This document shows, piece by piece, positions 43,201 to 58,200 of a stretch of DNA of 64,000 bases. Position 1 is the first letter of the stretch; each line of letters begins with the position of its first letter. The translations under genes and the position numbers were made by a program. Location: positions 8,621,267 to 8,685,266 of the forward strand of contig NW_020654289.1 in assembly GCF_003589595.1 (NCBI RefSeq), given 5' to 3'. Under the pieces are notes generated by a model, which was not told where the DNA came from, searched no databases, and saw only the letters and a program-made list of their open reading frames with translations. This stretch comes from Hyposmocoma kahamanoa. Its lineage: Eukaryota; Arthropoda; Insecta; Lepidoptera; Cosmopterigidae.

Positions 43201-46200
43201 TTTAAAAAAAAATTATTCGCAATGCACTGGTACAAGCTTTAAACAGGAGACGGAAGCGCGGGTAAACATGGCCGCGACGAGGCAAGGCATTGGAGTGGAT
43301 TCCGATCGAATATCACCAACACAATGGTAGCGCCGGAAGTCGGACTGCCTGCCTTCCGCAAATATTTGCCTATCACAAATTCAATGCAAGCTAACACTTA
43401 CTACAACGTTTTGCATACCATATTGTGCTGTTCTGTAAATAAGTAGCCATTATTTGTTTACTTCACGGCTCACCCACATTGCAACAATCATTTCGATGCG
43501 CAGTGCGATTCAGTGCCTCGTTGTTGTAAAAAGCAAGTTTTGTATGAGAAAAATAATAGCTTGTAAAAAGGTAATCAATCGTATCGTCCGAAATGAATGT
43601 TTTGCAATTCAATAAAACGTCATTAACAATAAAGCTACATTTTGTCGTAACACAAAAGAAAAGCAAAAAAATATACAAACTTTATGGTATATAACTAACC
43701 ATCTCTCGATGATACACATAAAGGATGTACTCTAAAAAATGAAAGGTAAAAAAAAGACATTTTCAGAATAAAAGTTCCGTGTAAAGATGTTGGTATAAAA
43801 CTAAGGGTACATTTTCGAGATAAATGCCCCTTATCTTGCTTGGAAATGAAACCTTAATACTTATCACCGAACTTTGACGAGGGTGTAAAAATATGGGCTA
43901 GTGTTCATCATATCACACACTAAAAATAAGGATAATTTTGTGATTTCGTTTAACAAAACACAAGAACTTTTCTCGAATGGTTCCATTTTTCATATTAAAT
44001 GACCCAAATAAAGTTGTCTTTAAAACATTTATCAAAGCGCGTAACAAAGGAAGGTGCCGCTGCCGGTCAATTAAACAAAACGTTACCTCCAGAGGAAGTG
44101 ACGCAAAGCTGCCGTGATTGATGTAAACACGGCTAATTCATAGCAAAATGTTGATATGCTAAATATGTCTAGAAAACACACAATAAATGTTTTAAACCCG
44201 CATATCTCCGAAGAACCCCAAAATTTACGCACAGGGATTTGTCTGATAAATTTGCATGAGTAAACATTAGCTTTAATCCTCCATTACATTTTTGAACCTG
44301 TCTTATATTTTCTCCTCTGGAAATTTCTAGGTGAAATTCCATTTATAAATTCGTTGTCAAATTTTGTGCTAATTAAATCATAATTTTTTGTTTTTTCAAA
44401 CAATCCAACGTTTCGAGGCCTTCACAGGGCCCATGGTTACGGCTTACGGCTGACTATTAGATGGTAAAGTCATCAACCAGTTATGTCCAATATTTTTCAG
44501 TACAATAACAAAAGTTATTAATTAGTACCTCATTTTTAAATTTTTTAAGAACCATTCCAATTTACGCTGTATTACACAATTATTTTATTTTAACAATTTT
44601 TTTTTATTAAATTAAATTTTATTATTAAGTAATAATGGTAATTAGAAACAATTAAAACATATTATTTACTACCGCAGTCTTGCCTGCTTGGGATTTTTCA
44701 TCAGAGGAATTACTACGAGAGTTCTGTACAAGCTTATATTAACATAATGTCATAAACTCAGAATTTAGGATCCCCAAATTATCAATACGAAATTCCAAAA
44801 GCAGCAGCTCTATAACAATTTTCAAGGCAGCTATGGCAACGAGTGCGAGGATATGTCATAAAAAGTACATATGTAACTCGTTTACGTCAAGAGTACATTT
44901 GTGATTCACCCTAAGCCGATGCCCAGAGCGCAGTCATGAATACGAGATCTCATTATCCCGGTTGAACGATGAAAGAACCGCAACCGGACACTGAATGCAC
45001 TCGATATGTGGGCCACGCCTATTGTTTTATTGAACCATCTGTATAAATCGCATTAAAACGATACGCGCGGCACAACTGGGTCACGTTTGTATTAATATTT
45101 AATTAGTGGTATTGTAATTGTTTTGCAATAATTTAGGTATTGCGTTTTTAACAGATTCAGCTTTCACTTCTGGACTGTAATGACCGCTAACTGAGAGGAA
45201 AATTCATGAGTAATGCAAAGAAGGCAAAGAATCTTGTATAACTCATCATCAGAGATTTTCTTCAAAGAGAATATCTAGAATAACTTACAAGTTACTATAT
45301 CGGAATTGGAAAGATTCACAACTTTCTGCATAAGTTACAGCGATAAGCAAACATGGTGAGCTAACAGGATTACGTAACTTTTTGCCAATAATTGCGATTT
45401 GCGAGGTATAACCTCGTATTTTCTCATCTGAGTCTTAACTCTATCATTATCGCCTAAAGTTTGCCGAGTCATTGTTATTTGTGATATGAAAAATGTATGT
45501 TTTGAAGTTGTGTGTCTATATAAAAAGCGTATTCGACTATTAACCCTGCTTCTTTCTATGTCCACATAAAATAAAATATATATTAAGTAATAAAAACAGT
45601 CGACGGCAACCACAGCCACTATCACATTATGGAGAAGATGACGTCACACGTTAACAAAGAATACCTTTCATAAGTATTTATATTATTGCCTCACACATTA
45701 CATTATTTTGACATATGCTCCAGACTATTTTCTGATGTAAATAGAAACTTTGCACAGGACGGTCTGAACCACAGACATATATGTACATAATATGTCTGTG
45801 GTCTGAACCGACCTTTTTTGGCAGACAAATAGTGAAAACTTGTGTCCTTTCAAGCATTCACGACGAAAATAAACTGTAAGCCATCAAGTTGTAGAACGCA
45901 GAATACAAATACCATATTTACAAAATGTGTATACAGTCGTCAAAAACCGATTCAACCCTTCGCCTAACAAAACACCATTCGCAGTTCTTGTACCATCCGT
46001 GATCGTCATCGCAAATAGAGCAATGTCGGTAACCGATTTAGAAATTTACACGTAACACGTACATACGTTATTTCAGATAAGCACGTGCTCGTGGACACAG
46101 ACCTTCATACGAAATCTAGTCTACATTGAACTTGGATCATTCGCATTCATACAGGGTTTCCCTAGTGCGGAGCTATGTTGAGTGTGTGCGTTATTATTAT

Positions 46201-49200
46201 TATTCATGGCGATCTCGTAGGGAAACATGAGCGGGTAAAATATTATACAGGTGAGTGAAGGGTCATGTTAAGCTAGTTGAATGGCTCCACAAATATGGTG
46301 AGCGGAAGCACGGGCCCGGAGGTGACGTCACGCCCGCGCCAGCTCGTGTTCAGCGTCCTTCCCGCCGGATATTAATCATTCTGGCGCGGCTCCGACGAAA
46401 CTATAACCTAGCTCACCTCGTACAACTTCGACTAATTGAAAACTAAGCGCGACCCACCCAAAATGCAAACGGACTGTAAAACTTGAAATAGATACCTTAA
46501 ATTGTACACGATGAATATGTATGAAACTGGGCATCAAATAAATAAAGATCCTAACAATGAAAACTGTTAAGAGCAAGAATCAATCAAAACATTTTACAAC
46601 AGTTTAACGAGTATTGAGCCTATCTGAGTATTCGCTTAAAAAAATATTTTGATATCAATATCGTTCGTTCCCCACAAGCCTGTCCAAATAGAAGTATCAA
46701 AACATTTCTTCTTATCTGGAGACAGATACTAGTCATAATTACCACGAAAAACTGCAATTCAGTTACAAATTTTACTTCTTAATCTTCGTTGGAGATTAAA
46801 TTAATATCCATTAACGCAGGGAAAAGTTGCGCTGGGAAGTATTCACGTTTATAAGGTTTAAACAAAGAATAATAGCGCTTTGTTAAACATTATTTGTGAT
46901 ACGGACGAAATTCAGGAAGGGAATGTGTAACATGAGAAACCTTTGCGACGCTGTGTGCTCTCTGTTACAACAGGTGCGTATATTCCATTTAGGTCAAATC
47001 GACAATCTGGCAGATCTGTTTTATTTAAAGTTAAAACTGTTTAAAACCTGAAAAATAATGATGACTTACATTTGTAAGTCAATTTTCAAGTAACAATTTT
47101 CTCACCCATTACCAGTAAACCTAAATAGGAGAAAATTGTTTACTAATTGAATTGGATTCTATCGCTGAATTTTATTGTTGATAGAATGGAAAAATTCCAC
47201 CAAAGTGTACACTTGAATTACCAAAAATCTTGGCTGGACACTTGAACGATGGAATATGAAATTTACACTTTCAACAAATTTTTCAATAAGTGCATCATTG
47301 ATTCGATTGCACAAGCTCGAAACCGACGTACAAAAAGTATTATTAAGGATGTTTACTATAGCCGAGATTACTGCGCAATGGCAGCGGCCCGTGACTCACG
47401 AAACACGTGACTTCAAGGTGAAGATCTGCTTCTTGATGACATAAAAACTGTCGATGAACACGCTCATTGGGTTCAGTACACATTGAGTGAATGAAATAAT
47501 AAGTGAGTATTCAGAAACAAGTGCATTAATCTAATAAAAATTATTGAGATAAGGTTTAGTTCGCGTTTGCCCAAATGAACCTTAATAAATTACCACTACA
47601 AATGGTTCTTTTTTAAATCGGAAATTACTGTTTTTAACTCAATAGATAGAAAGGTACAATACATTCGAACGACTAGACGATATAACTAAACGGATACATA
47701 AGTAGACAAGGTCAAAAAACAAATATTAATTTTGAGGAATATACCAAAACACCGGATAGAGCAGTTTATTTAAACGACGCTCAAATCTACTATCGATTAG
47801 GCCGCATGAATATAGCAATTCCAAGTAATCGGATGTTTACATGTTTGCAAACAAATTTACTAACAGTGCCTTTTCTTAGAAAAAATACATCGTAATTATC
47901 TACATCTACGTCTTTCATTCAGAAAACGGTACATATGAGTGGATGTGACGCATATTTTTTGTTTACCAAACGTAATTTATGGACGTAACTTTATTATCTC
48001 GGGAGTAGACACATCTTTATTGGCAATACATTAATTTATTTATTGTTTTGATATCGACAACAGTGATTTTAATAGCATTCAAACATGCATTGTCTGTTGC
48101 GCCCAAAAGTAATTTTATCTCTCTGCGCTACAGAGCATAAAGATTATCTATACAACAATGCGTTGTTGGCAATGAGTTTGAAAAATACTTTATACGGAGT
48201 AACCAGAACATTCAGATATTATTCAACACATTATCTCACAGTAGATGACCATAATATTAAATTTCGAAACACAAAATGATAACTGTTCCTTATCCTTAGG
48301 AGATAGTGGTCTATGTAGCAATGATATTCTTTCTTGGACTTTTTTGTAGATCTTTTTGAGACCTATAATTCCGTGATACTTTAATGAAATGTATCTCTTT
48401 TGGTTTAGTTTAAATAAAACTATTATACTACCTAACATTATTTTGATAATTTTTTATGCCTATGACACTCCCATAATAAAGACGATTCTAATGACACCTC
48501 ATATGTCAAAATCCATCAAGCCGTTTAGACTGTACAGCGTGAAAAAAAATGGACAGACACACATACATACACTCGAAAAAAACACAACCCTCTCTCAGAC
48601 GCAGTCGGATAAAAATAGGTCATACCACTTTATGTATGTCAGAGCTGGCTCTTGTAATGATAAGAAAAGCTAAGCGAAATATCAGGCAAACAAGGAGTTG
48701 GTACGCGTTAAAGAATTCCAGTTTGGTAATTAACAAGCGCGGCCCCAACCGGCATGCGACAGAGGCGCTGGATCGACCTTGCTCTTGAAGACTGGTCGGC
48801 GCGCCCACGTGGCCTCCAACACATTTATATTCAGTGCTCGATACGACACGTCAGAATCACGATGCAAAGCGAAGCGGATCTAAGTATGATCAATAAATAC
48901 TCATGATGCCTTAGTACTTGGCATTGGAACGACCTTTACGTGCATACTGTCACAACTTATCATAATACTGTAACATTATTCCTAACAAGCACTATGTGGT
49001 TCCGAATGGGAAAACACAGATGTGATCGAGTTAAATTGATAATAAATAATCCCTAGTTGCATGACTAGACTGCATCGAGGTCAAGGGCAGCAGGAAACCA
49101 GTTTAAGAAACCTAGAGAAAGAAACAAGTGCACAGAATACTAGACTGCATTATGTTAGTATGCATAACAGGTTTCAACGTAATGTATAAAGTACTACTAT

Positions 49201-52200
49201 CTATTTTATGAAGTACCTATATACCAAAGTAACGAATAGTGTCGCTGGCAACTTAGTAATATCCACCAATCTGAGCGCAAGCAAAATAAATAGTAAAAGA
49301 CGGGAACTTTCAAGGTCTAAAGGTCAAATATTTATTGTAACCATAGGTTCATAATGTCACTTTTTTCCATACAAACTGAAAAATTCTCTTGAGCCTTGTA
49401 GACGAGTTATCCGTACATTCTAATTTTAAATCTCGTTCATTTATCGAATCAATCGAGTAAAAATAATCAATGCAAACGGAATTCTAACTTCTTCAAACAA
49501 TACAAGTTCTTCAAACAATGCCTTAACAACAATCAAGAGTTTACAAATCTTTTATTGGCTTCTACCAAGCAAATAACCTTTCTTTGCACAAATTTGGGCA
49601 CAATTTGCACGAAACTTGCCGCTCGCCGTCCGTAGCTATGTTATATAAAATAAAAATTAAAAGGTCGTCTATGATAGATGTAGATTAGTCCAGGGCTATC
49701 ATAATCACTCAGAATATTTCAATAAGAAAATGGAGCAAGGTCGCCAGTTCATCAGAAGTTGACATTTTCTAGATACATTTTCAAGTAACTATGTAATTAA
49801 AGTGTGCCTAGAATAAAATTAGCGCAACATAAAGAATTTAAACACCTTCCGTTATATTAAGCCGGCGAAATAAAAGAAGCGATTCCGTATGGGTGTCCGG
49901 AGAGAAAAAAACAAAATTGATAGTCAATTACCCGTGATTAATGGTTTTACAATTCACAGTAGCGAGCATTCAAGGCATTGAGAATAATGAAGATTGATGG
50001 ATAACATAGAATTTTTAGTCCATTGTCGGCATGACAGATTGTATGAAAACACGAATAATTTCTTTATAAAATTCAAAAAATTTGTTCAACTTTATCACTC
50101 GTTGCTAAAGGACAATTACAAAACCCTACAAAAGTTTGTTCGTCGAAAATGGTACGACCGAGATAGTTTTGAATATATTAAAGTAGACAGTATAATTTTG
50201 CTGAAAAGTTTACAAAACTATTTTAAAGTATTCTAGTAATAGTAATAATAATAATAAGATATTTACTCACACTCACAAAAAGAAGGTTGTACAATCACAA
50301 GCTGAATATTAGTTAAATAAGGTTAAAAGTTAACTACTTCAAGCTAGAGACTTCATTCCATACTAGGTAACTTGACCTGTGTTACAGATCTCCAGGTTCC
50401 CACCCGTTCCAATTCAATTTAATTTTTAAATAAACGTTTTTTTTTTTTTGTAAATACGCTATGTAGTAAAGAATATGGTGACGAGTCGAGAGTGTGTGTG
50501 CGTGTGTATGTGTCGCAATTACACGTATACTTATTTAGTAGTGTATTGTAACGTAATCTTAACAAAAAAGAGGGAAACAAGTGATATGGTGCACATTTGG
50601 AGCATATTGTATGGTAGTGAGATGTGGGCTATTACTCAGAGAAATAGGGAACGATTACAAGCATTTAAGATGTCGTGCAAAAGAAGAATTGAGACAATCA
50701 GTTGGACAGAAAGGAGAACATTGAAGTGTTAAAGAAAGTGCAGGAAAAGAGAAGTTTATTAATCTAATACTTCACGATATTTTTTTAGAAGCATTATAGA
50801 AAAAAATTCAATAGAAAGATAGACAGGGGATCATCTAGATATAGTTATTTAGAATCTAGGATTAGATAAGGGAAAAAGATAAAGTCGTATCAGGATCTTG
50901 AAGCTAGAGTGCTGAATAGAGATAGTTGGCGATGACTCCAACGACAAGAGCCTTAAATATGAAGACGAAGAAAAACACTGAGCAAATGTTAACGTGCCAA
51001 GATTTTTAATCTTCGTATATTTAGGTTACTTTCCAATTGGCGGCTCGTTACGTGGAATTGGAGTCCTCGATTGGATTCGTGACGCTATTATAAATAACAC
51101 TTTCCGTTACAGCGGTGCAAGAGCCGAATAATGGCACATTAAACAATGGTTTTTTTATTGCGTTCGTTAATTCGTTTAATATGCTGATTTCCAAATACGC
51201 TATGTTAGCCAATTAGCGGTGCCCCTTTTACACAGTCACTCTATCGCGCGTGATCAGGAGCGTACAGAATTGCGCGCGGGAAAGTCAGCACGCGCAATCG
51301 TGCGCGATTACCTATTTAAAATTTTTATGTTAACCTTCTTTCGCGCGCGATTGCTCGTGTTCGTTTTTGTTACAACGGAAAAAGGGTCCGTGTAAAGGCT
51401 AATAGCGCAAGATAGACTGCGTGAAACTGGCGCGTGTTGGAGTGCGCGATTGCGGTTTTTCCTTTTACTTCCAACGTCTTTACGCGACCGTTCAATCGCG
51501 CACGATCGCTGTATCACGCGCGATCTGCTGCGTAAAGTCCACTATTGACGTAGCGTTTCCGCCCGCCACCATTGGCTCCGTGTCGGTGCTCAACCTGTCA
51601 CTATAATATCGATTGATAGCCTATATATAGTAAATAGCAATATTATTTTTGTCGCCAACAAAACAAGCAGAGACCCAGCCCGGTGGCTTTCTATTTATTA
51701 AATCTGTAATACCTAACATCGATCCGACCAGATTGTGGTCAGTTCTCAGCCTAAAATTTAATCGATTTCACTGCTATGAAAACGTCAAACAAATTGTTTA
51801 ACTTCGTATTCATCCATACTAGCTATTTTCTTTTCATGTCCCAAAATTATTTATAATCATTAAAGTCATTATTCTTGATGTTACATCATTATAAATAATT
51901 TAAAAACAATACACAATTTCAAATAAAACCCTATATAATAATGTGCATAGATACCTACTTAGCAAATAGTATTTAGGAAATTCACAAGACTTATGTTTTG
52001 TAGAGCTATAAATGTGAACAAATCATTCCAAATTGAGAACACCGCTGAAGAAATAATAACTTTGGGAGCATTTTCAGTGACGATAACTAATACCTACAGC
52101 TGTACTTCAAACAAATCGAAGAACGAAAGACTGTTTGCTGCATTGACAAAGAAATAGTCAAAAATTTGGAGTAAAACATTGGAAGGCATTTGAGAAACGT

Positions 52201-55200
52201 GATAACTAACGACAGGCCCTGGAGTTAACATCTTGATTCTTTGTTAACAACATAATTTCCGTTGCTTAAGCAAATTGATGTGAAGTATATATTTAGGTGT
52301 TACTAGTAAGGAGTAACGTATAACGTGTGAGATTGTGACAATGCCGGTTTGTCCAAGTTTGAGGCCTCAATTCCATAGTTTCCTCGTAACGCGACCTCCG
52401 CATAAACACAAGCTGGTATCTCATTTTCGCACACTGTACAGTACCGCCGTTTATTTACTAGCAATAATGAGTTTTTTGTTGTTTGTATCACTATGAACCT
52501 ATGACAATAGTTTAGTGTAAATTTGAAGGAAAAAATGTTTCCCTGTTTATATTTTTTATTCTATATTGATTTAAAGTTTCACGATTTTCACACATTATTT
52601 GATTTTAAATTAATCGTGTATAGTGTTTTTTACACGATTAAGTCCCGAATTAAAAATAAAATTATTTGTATTCTAATTTAAATCGACAGATTTAACAAGT
52701 TTGTTTTATGATGAAATGTATTGAAGACGTTGTATTGTTAAGTTTAAGACCACAGTAAGCAATAAATAAATAGTGTCATAGTTTTATGATATACACTATA
52801 CGTTTGCGCTAGTCCAATTAAAATTTTTAACATCTGTAAATTATCTTATTAATGTGTTGTTGTGACAATGCACCGTACTGTGGCATTACGTATACAAGCG
52901 TATTTATGACTTTGGCAACTTACTCAATGACCTATTAAAATTTTGTTGCGCTATTTTTGTAACTAGGACAAAACAAATGAAGTGATAATGATTAGCAACG
53001 TCATTGGCCATCTAGAACATGAAATTATAAAAATGTTAAGCAAAAGACAAAAATATAATAATAGTTGCGAGATTTACCTGCGATAGGCAAGCGATGATAA
53101 TCCGGGAATTGGCTCAGCTGTTATCGATCCTATACTGTTCCACAGTATACAATCGCCGTAGGGGAAGAGCGGCCCTTACAACTCAATGCACTTTTAGCAC
53201 TTGGCTAATATATCACTAGCCACTGAGCACGGGCACTACAACACCACTAGAGGCATCAACACCAAATAATAGCACTGATATGCCACCTGTTTGCGGACTC
53301 TTCCATCGATAACTAAAACACGCAATGCACTATACACTCTGATGCAAACGCCCGTCACTAAATTAGATGACAAGATCAGTAAATAGATTAGTGCACAATA
53401 TTTATCGCGTGTTTAAAACATGCACTGTCGCTAACGCGAGGAACAAAGCGCGTGTGGACTGAGAGCCGGTTCGTGCTCGACTGACGTAGATGTGAGGTAG
53501 GGTGAGAGGTCGGGGCGGGCGGCCTGGCTACGGACTGCTACGATCCGCATCCGCCCACTGCGCTACGGCAAAACGATGCTACGAGTTTCATACCCTGTGT
53601 AGCGGTTGAAAGGAAAAGCTATCGCTCAAAACGTCCCTACAATTCGAATTTCACATTCAGTAGCTCAATTTATTAAGGTTCGGAAATTTTACTGCATTTG
53701 TGGCTTTAAATTTTCAAACAAATGTCACAAAAAGAATTTGAGTTAGAGCATTCCAATCAAAACAAAAGGCAAAGTTTTACATTCTAACCATAATTCAAAA
53801 ATCAGCGTGCGCTCCACACATCATTCTCGGGAGATGGCACTAAAAATTACGAGCGCTAATAACAAATTAAAAATAGATACATAAACAAACATGATACACA
53901 AATGATACTTGCGCCTTTAAGAACACAGACAGCGGTAATCCATCTAAGTTCCACCGTTCTTTCCACGTATACCTATATAGTATGTTAATCCAGCCTTCAT
54001 GTAAGCTTATTCCATTGTAACTTGTGAGGCTTGGATATAATAACTGTTGTTAACGTGTTTGTTGAAATGCTTCGAAAGATAATAGCCAGTCTTAACTAAA
54101 GGTAAGGTCGAAGAAGCGGAAAACCTTTATAATCGTTCTTACACCGCCAACGTGAAAAATGCCATTACATAGGGTAAATTACAAGGCAATTACGGGTTTT
54201 TGTTCATTTTGTGCCAGCGAACAGCGTTTTAAAAAAAGGTAGGTGTTGCTGCTAAATTAAACATCGCTATTTTTAGACTACATTATGTCGACTAGCCTAA
54301 TGGTTTTTGTGCACGAATTGACATATTTTTTAGGTTTAAGTTTGTCCACAATCTCACCGTATGGTAAATAAAGATATGGGATATAATACCTAGATTTTAT
54401 CATACGTCAAATAGTTTCACACACTAGCAGTACGCATAAACATGGAAGCAACACGCACCATTGGCCTACAACTAACTTTTAATGAAATAATGTGGTTACT
54501 GCATTTTTCTTCACGAGCACACATTGTTGAAACTAAGTTTTTATAGAAACAAAGGCTTGGTGTTCTACGTTGAATATTGTATGAACTAGAAAGTGTTGAG
54601 TCTGTTTTACTATATGTAGACTATTTCATGCCTGTTTCAAGCGACTGTAATCGTAATGAATAGGCGATATCATAAATTTCAAGATACGAGTTACTTTACA
54701 AACTACGGGCACATAATAGTCATTGTCCTAGTGCTTAATGATAACAAATAAGTAAGGGTACAAATTTTTTAAAGTGAAAACTTACTAATTTGAATCTTAA
54801 TAATAATACATTAACTGCCTCTGTGGCCGAACGGTTAGCAAGCTGGTCTGACACGCAGAGGTCCTGGGCCAATTCCCGGGCCGGGAGAAATATTTGTATG
54901 GCCTACATTTATTTCTCACGTGAGTTTGGGTTCTATGTGTGTGTCCATGGCACCCGCGACACGGGGTATCCCCAGTGCGGGGCTATAAGTGTGTGTGTTA
55001 TTTATTAAATAATAATAACAATATCCTAAATAAAAACAATCCAGCAAAACATATCAATAATCAATTGATTGTTAATAAGTCAAATTAACATCATACATCA
55101 ATATGAAACTTGTACAATGATTGCTCCACAAGCCAAGATATACATATATATAAAAATATAACTATAAATATAAATTACTTCCTTTATACTACTACACTTC

Positions 55201-58200
55201 GACTCTTACGTAGACTTTAGACACAAACGGAACATCCAAAACCGGCAGGGCCCTAACTGTATTTTGGTGTTAAAGGGTTGCCTAACTACGCATATTTTTC
55301 ACGAATAGAACTGAAATTTTTCGTAAAGCATGATACGATACGTATGTTTCGTAGAAGAGAAGATAAAGATAAATACTTATTCTCAAAGCTTTATAAAGTT
55401 TAGCCCAAACCGACTGTTTACGTATTCCCGTCGAGATTTAGTTCGAATCGACTTTGCGGTGATAGACCTTTGTGTCGTTATTTTCCCCTCGTAAGGAAGG
55501 GATGACTTTTGGTATTGTGGACGACGTACGTGAGGCCGAAGTTCGTAACGACCGAAATGTTTACAGGCGTTAAGACAAACTTTATGCCCATAAATACCAC
55601 ATAGCATGTATTTCACATTAGATAAATAAAAAAAAAATTCGATACATGGAAGTCATGATAGTTTAATGTTTTGACCTACTGCCTCTCAAGCACAGGCCGT
55701 GGGTTCGAATCCGGATTCGCACCTCTGCGTTTCACGGAATTTACGTCCGAAACTTAATTTAAAATTTACCATGAGCTTTTCGATGAAGGAAAACATCGTG
55801 ATGAAACCTGCACGTCGAAGAAGGTTCACAACCCTCGGAAAAATCAACAACACTAACACGCACTGGGCCAGGATGGCGGACTATGACCTGAACCCTCACC
55901 TGAGAGGAAACACGTGCCTAATAGTGGGACGTGAAAATGGGTTGATGGTGATAGAGAAGCAAAACAAATACACACAAATAAAACAATCACTCCTTCACTT
56001 CTTCACTTATTAACAGAGCTGGGCTCAACCAAATAAAACAAACCCTTTTTCGAATTTTCACTGAACAATTCAAGCAAATGAACTAATGTACATAACTGAT
56101 TTTAAAGACAAATTTTAACTTCAAATTTAATTTCTCCAAGTTGACATCCCAAATCAAATCAATTAAATATTCTACTTTCTTATAATCGTCAAAACAAAAT
56201 ATTTGTGACTGTAATAAATTACTCACGGCTTGATTATTTCTATCGTCGCCAGTTTAAGTCGTCAATGAAGTGGAGAATTCTATAATAGGACTTGTTGAAA
56301 TTAATAAATCCCAGTTTCTGAGACGAAGTTAGCCTAATTTAGTACGCGAACGGCGGCGTCGGCAGGCCGTGGCTGAAGTTGCAAACCCGAGCGCACCACT
56401 TGCCCAACTCACTAATAAGAAACTGCTTCAGAAAACTCCGACTTGCACATAAGAAACCGACAACCAAGGGAGTTTTCTAAAACTTTCCTATATAGAAAAA
56501 CAACTTCGTCAGTCTTACGTCAGAATATTGTGTTTACAAAAACATTCACAGAAACGTTTCAATCAAATTGTTTCCGTGAACTCATCAGAACATTCCGCGT
56601 ACATTAATAATTTATGAAAAACATAAAATACATATCTAGGTAGCGAATAAGTAACAGTAAAAATTAAGCGTGTGACGCGGACGTTTGTAAAAACGGCAAT
56701 ACGGTGGTTTCTTCCAGGAATCTAACTACGCAATTTAGGGGTTTTCAATGTTGGCCGAGAATACAATAGAAAATCAAAATTCAGCGCAATCTTTAACAAA
56801 TCCCTCGATTGACGCTTTTTTTTCATATGAATACCATATTTAATTCTATATAATATGTATGTTCTAGACAGACGGTGTCACGAAATGCTCTATATAATAA
56901 AGGGCAAGTTGTGGCAAGATGTACCAACATCTTGCCACAGCAGCGATACCAAATACCTGAGAGATAGGGGAAGGAATACCACTACCCCCAACTCAGTTGT
57001 TTTCTTTGGCGCTTACGAGCTACAAGCACGAGAGGTGGTTGTTAAAAGGGACAAAGACCGTTGACGGGTACCGTGAAATTGTATTACGCTTCCCAAAACC
57101 CCTAGGTATGCTTACCGACGTTGCCTCAATGCATACAACATTTTTCGCGGGCCTTTCTAGTGAGTAGCGAGTGCTTTTTCATGATACCAAGTGATAAGAC
57201 GAACAAGTCGTGCGCCTGGTGGTAAACGACACGCCTGTCCATAACAGTTGCAGTGCCACTCAGAGTACTTCCCTGGACGAACTCTGTCACAAGGAGCTCA
57301 CACAAGTGCTTTAGTTACTTAATTTGATATCAGAGCAACGTGTGTGATGTTGTCTTATATTTATTTATTTACATTATTAGTATTTCAGTTATTTATGAAG
57401 CCAACACAGCAAGTACTAATCCACGTAGATAATGGCGTAAGTCATTTACAAATATTAAAATTACGACGAATTTGCGCACGTTCAATCGACCATTTCACAT
57501 ACATACATATAACCATATTTCTATTGAGTAGGCAGATACTATCTATCGCCAGTTAGCACGATCGTAGCATAATATAAGTAATTAACTTTTACTTTATTAT
57601 TATTGAGTACCTACTCCTTATACTCTACCTACACATAGTTATGTATAAGAACACATAATAATTTATGTGTTCTTATGTATCGGTATTTTTTTAGTTATCT
57701 GTTAGTTTAAAATATTTCTCTCTCTTTCTCTCTTGCACGCAGCGCGCTGTAGCCCGCTTATGACCTTTGTGTTCACTGCCTTGTGTTGGCTGGAATAGAT
57801 CTCTTTTAGCGATAAGTACCTTTTATATAATTAATATTACAGCTTTTTTGTAAAAATACATTCTTTCTGTACGATCTTTTGTTTTTGTTTCTAGCTAAAC
57901 CTTCTTGCTACCTGTAGTAATTAGAAGTCTTCGCTTACACGGTAAACGGCGTTGGCAAGAAGCTTGAAACTAAGATATCTCACCTCGGCGCAACACACCG
58001 AAAAACAAACAGCGAGCTGTCAAACGTAAATAGGACACGATACCCTGTTTGCCGGTGTTGCAGCAAATAAAAGTATAACGAGAGTTTCGCTACATGTACG
58101 ACTTTGGTACAGTCCTGAAAGCGCGCTCCGCACACCGAAAATCAAACTCATCATTCATTCTGCACGAAAGGAGCTTCCCCACAACGACGTACTATTTGTG

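Noticed and set aside
55699..56013. 104-residue gene
   Set aside because: Translation of a lepidopteran SINE (GAAGGAAAACATCGTG family).
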